Source: a bacterium HR39 (GTDB lineage: Bacteria; Pseudomonadota; Alphaproteobacteria; Geminicoccales; Geminicoccaceae). From it: DNA of 5,556 nt. Shown here piece by piece: positions 1-5,556 of this stretch. Each line of letters begins with the position of its first letter. The first letter of the stretch is position 1. The stretch is taken from assembly GCA_002898955.1 (NCBI GenBank), contig BEIP01000118.1, positions 1 to 5,556 of the forward strand, read 5' to 3'. Both the position numbers and the translations under genes were made by a program. Under the pieces are notes generated by a model. The model saw only the letters and a program-made list of their open reading frames with translations, was not told the origin of the DNA and did not search any database.

Positions 1-1
1 G

Positions 2-1042
<1,041 letters not shown>

Positions 1043-1046
1043 CACC

Positions 1047-2003
1047 GTGGCCAAGGCCTTCGCATCGACTGCGGACCTCACCGAGAAGCAGGTGAGCTTC
1101 GAGGAGCTCGCTCCCGGCATCCACGCCTTCACCGCGGAGGGCGACCCCAATTCCGGCGTGGTGGTGGGCGAGCGGGGCGTCCTCGTCTTCGACGCCCAGG
1201 CCACCCCGAAGCAGGCGCGCCGGGTGATCGAGCGGATCCGGAAGGTGACGGACCGGCCGGTGCGCTACGTGGTGCTCTCGCACTACCACGCGGTGCGGGT
1301 GCTCGGGGCCTCGGCGTACGGCGCGCAGGAGATCGTGGCATCCAGCGGCACCCGCCGGCTCATCGAGGAGCGCGGCCAGCAGGACTTCGAGAGCGAGGTC
1401 GGGCGCTTTCCCCGCCTGTTCGAGGACGTGGCGGAGGTGCCCGGCCTCACCTGGCCGACCATGTGGTTCGATTCGCGCATGGTGATCGACCTCGGCGGGC
1501 GCAGGGTGGAACTGCTGCACCTCGGCCGCGGCCACACCGCCGGCGACATCGTCGCCTGGATGCCCGAGGAGAAGGTGGTCTTCGCCGGCGACCTCGTGGA
1601 ATACGGGGCGACGCCGTATACGGGCGATGCGCATCTGAAGGAGTGGCCGAAGACGCTGGAGCGTCTTGCGGAGCTGGGGGCGGAGAAGCTGGTCCCCGGG
1701 CGCGGCGGCGCGGCGAAGACGCCCGAGCAGGTGCGCGAGGCGATCGCCATGACCCGCGCCTTCCTCGAGGACCTCTATGGGGTGGCGGAAGAAGGCGTGA
1801 AGGCCGGCAAGAGCCTGAAGGAGATCTACGACGAGGCCATGGCCCGCATGCGCCCGAAGTACGGCCACTGGGTGATCTTCGACCACTGCATGCCCTTCGA
1901 CGTCACCCGGGCGGTGGACGAGGCCTCGGGCATCGACTGGCCGCGCATCTGGACCCACGAGCGCGACCTCGAGATGTGGCGCGCGCTGGAGGGCGGGGAG
2001 TAG
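1047..2003 (+). CDS. MBL-fold metallo-hydrolase-like protein with altered second metal site
   Basis: 318 residues, starting at GTG behind a near-ideal Shine-Dalgarno. No signal peptide or membrane segment is visible, so it is probably cytosolic. The MBL domain spans about residues 17-222: SGVVVGERGVLVFDAQ at 36-51, the metal motif at 79-84, HTAGD at 163-167, and AGDLVEYG at 180-187 with D182. About 90 mostly helical residues follow, with a distinctive GHWVIFDHCMPFDVTRA at 273-289. The usual HxHxDH motif reads HYHAVR here, so V83 and R84 replace Asp and His; the C-terminal PGHG-like motif reads PGRG, with R219 for His. H79, H81, H163 and D182 remain. In dinuclear MBL enzymes the three lost residues form the second metal site, so a mononuclear or non-catalytic protein is inferred. 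I recall proteobacterial homologues with the same HYHAVRVLGA motif, but could not check this. The substrate is unknown. The gene lies 4 bases after the DUF853 ATPase and is probably co-expressed with it. Confidence 0.93.
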   Translation: MAKAFASTADLTEKQVSFEELAPGIHAFTAEGDPNSGVVVGERGVLVFDAQATPKQARRVIERIRKVTDRPVRYVVLSHYHAVRVLGASAYGAQEIVASSGTRRLIEERGQQDFESEVGRFPRLFEDVAEVPGLTWPTMWFDSRMVIDLGGRRVELLHLGRGHTAGDIVAWMPEEKVVFAGDLVEYGATPYTGDAHLKEWPKTLERLAELGAEKLVPGRGGAAKTPEQVREAIAMTRAFLEDLYGVAEEGVKAGKSLKEIYDEAMARMRPKYGHWVIFDHCMPFDVTRAVDEASGIDWPRIWTHERDLEMWRALEGGE

Positions 2004-2016
2004 GGGCCGCTCCCCT
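1995..2016. terminator. Weak hairpin between convergent genes
   Basis: GGGGAG (1995-2000) can pair with CTCCCC (2010-2015). Alternatively AGGGG (2002-2006) can pair with CCCCT (2012-2016). The hairpin straddles the MBL stop codon and the 18-base gap before the stop of the Uma2 gene. No T-run follows on either strand, so it does not meet the usual intrinsic terminator pattern. It may only be GC-rich chance. Confidence 0.2.
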
Positions 2017-2021
2017 CACCC

Positions 2022-2570
2022 TTATGCCGTGAACAGGGCGTCGAGATCGAGCCGCACGCCGGGCGGATCGAGGTCGAGCATGCCGCCGTGCAGAATGCAG
2101 GTGCGGATCTCGGAGCCGGTGCGCTCGTGGTGGACCACCGTGCGGTGCGCGGGATCGACGATCAGATAGTGCCGCACCGACGGCAGGTGGAGATAGCCGT
2201 GCAGCTTGCACGCGCTGTCCACGGTCTGCGAGGACGGTGAGACCACCTCGACGACCACCAGCGGGTCGGGCACCTCGACGCTCTCCGGCGGCAGCGGCTC
2301 GCCACAGCGCAGCACCACGTCCGGCTCGAAGGCGGTCTCCTCGTCGATCCGCACCGTCATGCCGTCGGTGAACACCTGGCACGGCAGGCCGCGTCGGCGC
2401 ACCTCCTCCCGCAGCAGCGCGAAGGCCTCGCCCTTGACCAGGTTGTGGCGGGCGCGCTCGGGCACCATGGCCACCACCTCCCCCGCCACCAGTTCGTAGC
2501 GCCCGGGCTGCGCTTGCGCCCAGTGCAGGAACTCGTCGACGTTCATCCTGCGGCGCGCCGGCTGCGACAT
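2022..2570 (-). CDS. Uma2 family (DUF820) putative PD-(D/E)XK endonuclease
   Basis: 182 residues from ATG 2570, chosen because GGGAGG lies 9 bases upstream. In-frame starts at 2606 (GTG) and 2597 (ATG) would add 12 or 9 residues but lack a good Shine-Dalgarno. The family hallmarks come in order: the N-terminal MNVDEFLHWA helix (9-18), RYELVAGEVVAM with E26 (24-35), EPDVVL with D84 (82-87), VVVEVVSPSSQTVD with E108 (105-118), K122 of the CKLHGYL helix, and VRHYLIVDP (132-140). D84, E108 and K122 match the PD-(D/E)XK-like core, so the nuclease fold looks intact. DNA cleavage has been proposed for the family from its fold, and its biological role is unclear. The GRYELV...GLPCQVFTDGMTVRID pattern resembles a subgroup I associate with Alphaproteobacteria. 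The gene stands alone, with no toxin-antitoxin or restriction partner visible. It lies 100 bases downstream of hemN on the same strand and converges with the MBL gene. Confidence 0.92.
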   Translation of the reverse strand: MSQPARRRMNVDEFLHWAQAQPGRYELVAGEVVAMVPERARHNLVKGEAFALLREEVRRRGLPCQVFTDGMTVRIDEETAFEPDVVLRCGEPLPPESVEVPDPLVVVEVVSPSSQTVDSACKLHGYLHLPSVRHYLIVDPAHRTVVHHERTGSEIRTCILHGGMLDLDPPGVRLDLDALFTA

Positions 2571-2579
2571 GGCCGCGAG

Positions 2580-2585
2580 CCTCCC
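2580..2585 (-). promoter_or_regulatory. Shine-Dalgarno deciding the Uma2 start
   Basis: Read on the minus strand the site is GGGAGG, followed by 9 bases and ATG at 2570. Neither upstream start candidate (2606, 2597) has a comparable site. Confidence 0.55.
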
Positions 2586-2612
2586 GCTTTCTCCCATCTC
2601 GCACACGGCAGC

Positions 2613-2630
2613 GGCCGCGGCAAGGCGGCC
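2613..2630. terminator. GC-only stem-loop between hemN and the Uma2 gene
   Basis: GGCCGC (2613-2618) and GCGGCC (2625-2630) form a perfect 6-bp stem with a 6-base loop, 41 bases past the hemN stop. There is no T-run on the minus strand, so it could slow or attenuate transcription but is not a classical terminator. The rest of the 100-base spacer shows no recognisable -35/-10 pair. In sequence this GC-rich, a chance stem is possible. Confidence 0.2.
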
Positions 2631-2670
2631 CGGCCCGGAGCGCGGAAGTCGGTTGCGGACGCGATGCCCC

Positions 2671-4020
2671 TCACAGGGCCGCGGCGTGGCGCGCCGTGGC
2701 GGGTGCGAGGTAGCGGTCGAAGCAGGCGGCGACCACGCGCAGCAGCGGCCGCATCTCCTCGGGCACGCGGATCACCTCGCCCTCGCGCCGCGCAATCCCC
2801 AGCCGTTCCAGCTCGGCAAACCGCGCCGGATCGGGCTCCAGCAGCGCGCGCGGCAGGCCGGTGTCGGCGGCGATGCGGCCCAGATCGACGGCGAGATCGC
2901 ACATGATGCGCTCGATCACCGCCCGGATCGCCCGGTCCGGGGCCGTGAGCGCCCGCCCGCGCACGGTGGCGGGCTCGCCGGCGTCCACCCGCCGGCGCCA
3001 CAGGTTCAGATCCGGCGCCATCTGGGCGTAGCCCTGCGGCAGGTCCGAGATGGCCGAGGGGCCGAAGCCCAGCAGCGCATCGGCCGGATCCACGGTGTAG
3101 CCTTGGAAGTTGCGGCGAAGGCGCCCGGTGCGCGCGGCCTCGGCCATGTCGTCGTCGGGCCGGGCGAAGTGGTCGAGGCCGATCGCGACATAGCCGGCGC
3201 GGCCGAGTCCTTCGGCCACCGCCTCGAACTGGGCGACGCGCTCGGCGGCACCGGGTAGGGGATGGCGTTCGACGAGCCGCTGGTGCTTCTTGAGCTGCGG
3301 CAGATGCGCATAGCCGAAGACGGCGAAGCGCGTCGGGCCCAGATCGGCGAGCCGACGGGCGCTCTCGCGGATGCTCGCCACCGTCTGGCGCGGCAGGCCG
3401 TACATGAGGTCCACCGAGATGCGCCCGATGCCGGCCGCACGCAAAAGATGCAGCGTCCGCTCCACCAGCGCCGCCGGCTGGATGCGGCCGATGGCCTCCT
3501 GCACGGCGGGATCGAGGGTCTGCACGCCGAGGCTCGCGCGGGTGAAGCCCAGCTCCGCCAGTGTCTCCACGAGCGCTTCGTCCACCTCGCGCGGATCCAG
3601 CTCGATGGCGAGCTCGGCGTCGGGAGCGAAGGCGAAGTGGTCGCGCAGGTGCTCCACGATGCGGCACAGGCCGGCGGGGCCGACGCTCGAAGGCGTGCCG
3701 CCGCCCAAGTGCAGGTGCACCACCGGCATGCGCGCGGGGAGTTCCGCCGCCACCCGGTCGATCTCGCGCAGCAGCCGCTCGACGAAGGGGCCGGCGCGGC
3801 GGCCGGCGGCGTCGATCCAGGTGTGGCAGCCGCAGTACCAGCACAGGTGCCGGCACCAGGGGATGTGCACGTAGAGCGAGAGGCGCGAATCCGGCGCGAG
3901 CTCCCGCAGCCAGGCCACGAAGGTCGCGGCCTCCAGCGGCCCGAAGTGGTTGGCCGTGGGATAGCTTGTATAGCGCGGCACCCGCGCGTTCTCGAACAGG
4001 TGGACGAGATCGGGCCGCAT
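2671..4020 (-). CDS. hemN: Oxygen-independent coproporphyrinogen III oxidase (radical SAM)
   Basis: 449 residues; E. coli HemN has 457. HemN uses a [4Fe-4S] cluster and S-adenosylmethionine to decarboxylate two propionates of coproporphyrinogen III without oxygen, giving protoporphyrinogen IX for haem or chlorophyll synthesis in the cytosol. The N-terminal PRYTSYPTA (15-23) is characteristic of true HemN rather than HemW. The radical-SAM motif is YVHIPWCRHLCWYCGC with C56, C60, C63 and the extra HemN cysteine C65; Y50 matches the conserved Tyr of the E. coli enzyme. GGGTP follows at 106-110, IELDPRE at 139-145, then GVQTLD, DLMYGLPRQT, FGYAHLP, LDHFARPDDDMA and RNFQGYT. The C-terminal HemN domain is complete (LGFGPSAIS, then CFDRYLAP near the end). 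I chose ATG 4020 over ATG 4065: the HemN sequence begins there, GGAG lies 8 bases upstream, and an FNR-type operator sits just above 4065. It lies 61 bases after nadE but probably has its own oxygen-controlled promoter. Confidence 0.97.
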   Translation of the reverse strand: MRPDLVHLFENARVPRYTSYPTANHFGPLEAATFVAWLRELAPDSRLSLYVHIPWCRHLCWYCGCHTWIDAAGRRAGPFVERLLREIDRVAAELPARMPVVHLHLGGGTPSSVGPAGLCRIVEHLRDHFAFAPDAELAIELDPREVDEALVETLAELGFTRASLGVQTLDPAVQEAIGRIQPAALVERTLHLLRAAGIGRISVDLMYGLPRQTVASIRESARRLADLGPTRFAVFGYAHLPQLKKHQRLVERHPLPGAAERVAQFEAVAEGLGRAGYVAIGLDHFARPDDDMAEAARTGRLRRNFQGYTVDPADALLGFGPSAISDLPQGYAQMAPDLNLWRRRVDAGEPATVRGRALTAPDRAIRAVIERIMCDLAVDLGRIAADTGLPRALLEPDPARFAELERLGIARREGEVIRVPEEMRPLLRVVAACFDRYLAPATARHAAAL

Positions 4021-4028
4021 CCGCTTCG

Positions 4029-4032
4029 CTCC
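4029..4032 (-). promoter_or_regulatory. Shine-Dalgarno of hemN
   Basis: GGAG on the minus strand, 8 bases before ATG 4020. It supports 4020 as the start. The alternative ATG at 4065 has AAGGA only 3 bases ahead, which is too close to work well. Confidence 0.6.
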
Positions 4033-4044
4033 GCACCGCGCGGC

Positions 4045-4050
4045 ATGCTG
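4045..4050 (-). promoter_or_regulatory. Tentative -10 element of the hemN promoter
   Basis: CAGCAT on the minus strand matches TATAAT at only three positions, including the important A2 and T6. It would put the transcription start near 4038, about 40 bases from the centre of the FNR-type site, close to the -41.5 spacing of class II FNR promoters. The call rests on spacing more than on sequence. Confidence 0.22.
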
Positions 4051-4071
4051 GACGGCCGCACGCATCCGTCC

Positions 4072-4085
4072 TTGACGTGGGTCAA
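4072..4085 (-). promoter_or_regulatory. FNR/Anr/FixK-type operator upstream of hemN
   Basis: TTGAC-N4-GTCAA is a perfect 5+5 palindrome that matches the binding site of CRP/FNR-family oxygen regulators (consensus TTGAT-N4-ATCAA; the TTGAC-N4-GTCAA variant is typical of Anr/Dnr/FixK-like members). Its centre is 58 bases before the hemN start, so a class II promoter would start transcription near 4037 with a leader of about 17 bases. hemN is a known target of such regulators in many proteobacteria. The site overlaps the nadE stop codon (4082-4084). Which family member binds cannot be told from the sequence. Confidence 0.8.
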
Positions 4086-5556
4086 CCGCCTTCGGAAGGG
4101 GCGCGCCGGGCGTTGTCGTCGAGGCGCACGATGCCGGTGCGGCGGAAGGCGTTGGTGATGGGATAGCGGCGGTCGCGGCCGAAGGCGCGCGAGGTGATCT
4201 TCACCCCGGGCGGCGCCTGCCGGCGCTTGTACTCGGCGGCATCCAGCATGATCGCGACCCGCCGCACCGTCTCGGGATCGAAGCCGCGCGCCACCAGATC
4301 CGCCGGCGCCAGGTCCTCCTCGATCAGTCCCTTGAGGATGGCATCGAGCACCCGATAGGGCGGCAGGGCGTCCTCGTCCTTCTGGTTCTCGCGCAGCTCG
4401 GCCGAGGGCGGCTTGGTGATCACCCGCTCGGGGATCACCTCGCCTTCGGGCCCGCGCGCATCGTGCGGCTTCCAGCGGTTGCGCAGCCGGGCCAGTTCGA
4501 AGACGGTGGTCTTGTAGACGTCCTTGAGGGCCGAAAAGCCGCCCGCCATGTCGCCGTAGAGCGTGGCGTAGCCCACCGACATCTCCGACTTGTTGCCGGT
4601 GGAGAGCACCATCGGCCCGAATTTGTTGGAGACGGCCATCAGCAGCACGCCGCGGACGCGGGCTTGGATGTTCTCCTCGGCGGTGGAGAAGGGAAGATCG
4701 TCGAACAGCGGCCGCAGCACCTCGAGGAAGGCCGAAAACGGCGGCTCGATGGGGATCTCGTCGAGGCGGATGCCGAGATTGGCCGCCACCGTGCGGGCGT
4801 CCTCGATGCTGGTTTTCGAGGTGAAGCGCGAGGGCATCATCAGCGCCCGCACCCGTTCGGGGCCCAGCGCGTCCACGGCGATGGCCGCCGAGAGCGCCGA
4901 ATCGATGCCGCCCGAGAGCCCCAGCACCACGCCGGGAAAGCCGTTCTTTTCCACATAGTCGCGCACGCCCACGACCAGCGCCCGGTAGATGGACTGCAGC
5001 CGCTCGGGCGGCCGGTGGATCTCGTGCGGCCCGTGGAAGACGAGCTCGCCGTTTTCGGCGCGCACCAGCCGGCACAGCAGCAGGTGCTCGTCGAAGGAGG
5101 GCGCCTGGGCGGCGAGGCGGCAGCGGGCGTCGAGGGCGAAGGAGGCGCCGTCGAAGACCAGCTCGTCCTGCCCGCCCACTGTGTTGACGTAGAGCAGCGG
5201 CAGTCCCGTCTCCGTCACGCGCGCCACCGCGTGGCTGAGGCGGTGGTCGGGCTTGTCGATCTCGAAGGGCGAGCCGTTGATCACCAGCAGCAGCTCGGCG
5301 CCGCTCTCCACGAGCCCCTCGGCCACGTCCTCGACCCACATGTCCTCGCAGATCATGAGGCCGATGCGCACCTCGAACCCGTCCACCGACAGGCGCACCG
5401 GACCCGGAACCGGACCGGGGTCGAACACGCGCACCTCGTCGAAGACGCCGTAGTTGGGAAGCTGGTGCTTGTCGACGCGCGCCTTCACCTCGCCGTCCGC
5501 CAGGACGAAGGCGCAGTTGCGCGGCTTCTTCCAGTCCTTCTCGCGGTAGGGGGCGC
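4082..5556 (-). CDS. nadE: Glutamine-dependent NAD+ synthetase (5' end outside window)
   Basis: The frame is open to the right edge, giving 490 visible residues. The GTG at 5488 is internal, because the residues before it (KKPRNCAFVLADGE) continue the family sequence. Bacterial enzymes of this type have about 550 residues, so roughly 60 are missing, including the catalytic Glu of the amidase site. The N-terminal nitrilase-like domain hydrolyses glutamine: its catalytic Lys lies in DKHQLPNYGVFDE (codon 5468-5470) and the Cys in GLMICEDMW (codon 5348-5350). The C-terminal synthetase domain has the ATP-binding P-loop LGLSGGIDSA (SGGIDS at 4898-4915), then TAEENIQARVRG, LSTGNKSEMSVGYATLYGD and KPPSAELRENQKDEDALPPY. 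It adenylates nicotinate adenine dinucleotide (deamido-NAD) and amidates it to NAD+, the last step of NAD synthesis in the cytosol. The C-terminus is complete, ending in a TGA inside the FNR-type operator of hemN. No promoter is visible within the window. Confidence 0.97.
   Translation of the reverse strand, partial: APYREKDWKKPRNCAFVLADGEVKARVDKHQLPNYGVFDEVRVFDPGPVPGPVRLSVDGFEVRIGLMICEDMWVEDVAEGLVESGAELLLVINGSPFEIDKPDHRLSHAVARVTETGLPLLYVNTVGGQDELVFDGASFALDARCRLAAQAPSFDEHLLLCRLVRAENGELVFHGPHEIHRPPERLQSIYRALVVGVRDYVEKNGFPGVVLGLSGGIDSALSAAIAVDALGPERVRALMMPSRFTSKTSIEDARTVAANLGIRLDEIPIEPPFSAFLEVLRPLFDDLPFSTAEENIQARVRGVLLMAVSNKFGPMVLSTGNKSEMSVGYATLYGDMAGGFSALKDVYKTTVFELARLRNRWKPHDARGPEGEVIPERVITKPPSAELRENQKDEDALPPYRVLDAILKGLIEEDLAPADLVARGFDPETVRRVAIMLDAAEYKRRQAPPGVKITSRAFGRDRRYPITNAFRRTGIVRLDDNARRAPSEGG

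Noticed and set aside
1603..1690. Patch in the MBL gene with more G-ending and T-ending codons (gcg, acg, gat, cgt, ctt) than its surroundings
   Set aside because: It is too short to show recombination or transfer, and the protein sequence runs on normally through it.
3262..4158. 298-codon plus-strand frame opposite hemN
   Set aside because: It is an antisense shadow of hemN with no domain. It also runs through the hemN promoter region and into the end of nadE.
3006..5339. 777-codon open frame on the minus strand spanning nadE and hemN
   Set aside because: It is an out-of-frame shadow of two clear genes, rich in Arg, Ala, Pro and Gly as expected when high third-position GC removes stops. 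It shows no recognisable domain and crosses the nadE/hemN boundary.
5396..5419. Imperfect 12-base tandem repeat encoding PGPV-PGPV in NadE
   Set aside because: A Pro/Gly-rich stretch at this place between FDE and the CEDMW motif is common in NadE proteins as I remember them, so it looks like normal coding sequence.

Overview
This GC-rich window (roughly 70% GC by eye, with strong G/C bias at third codon positions) carries five protein-coding genes packed almost end to end. It is most likely from a proteobacterium, and I lean towards the Alphaproteobacteria. The Uma2 and NadE subtypes and an FNR-type site in front of an anaerobic haem gene all fit that, but no 16S or taxon-specific marker is present, so the assignment is an inference. 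I found no tRNA, rRNA, CRISPR array, insertion sequence, integrase or phage gene.

Layout: the left part (2-2003, + strand) holds the C-terminal part of a HerA-like ATPase of the DUF853/YjgR family. A metallo-beta-lactamase (MBL)-fold protein follows it, and its strong Shine-Dalgarno overlaps the ATPase stop codon. The right part runs on the - strand, transcribed right to left: nadE (glutamine-dependent NAD+ synthetase, 5' end outside the window), hemN (oxygen-independent coproporphyrinogen III oxidase) and a Uma2-family (DUF820) nuclease-fold gene. The two blocks converge at about 2003-2022, where only a weak hairpin is visible. There is no gene-free stretch longer than about 100 bases.

How the genes fit together: DUF853 and the MBL protein look co-translated. 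nadE and hemN are separated by 61 bp containing a perfect 14-bp palindrome, TTGAC-N4-GTCAA. It matches the CRP/FNR-family (FNR/Anr/FixK) operator and overlaps the last codon of nadE. Its distance from the hemN start fits a class II activated promoter, so hemN is probably switched on under low oxygen independently of nadE. Uma2 lies 100 bp downstream of hemN on the same strand and could be reached by read-through.

The most interesting point is in the MBL protein. It keeps the ligands of one metal site (H79, H81, H163, D182), but the three residues that normally build the second site (the Asp-His of HxHxDH and the C-terminal His) are replaced by Val, Arg and Arg. I see no sign of a wholly new multi-gene system. 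The region looks like chromosomal housekeeping and accessory genes with a few points worth checking.
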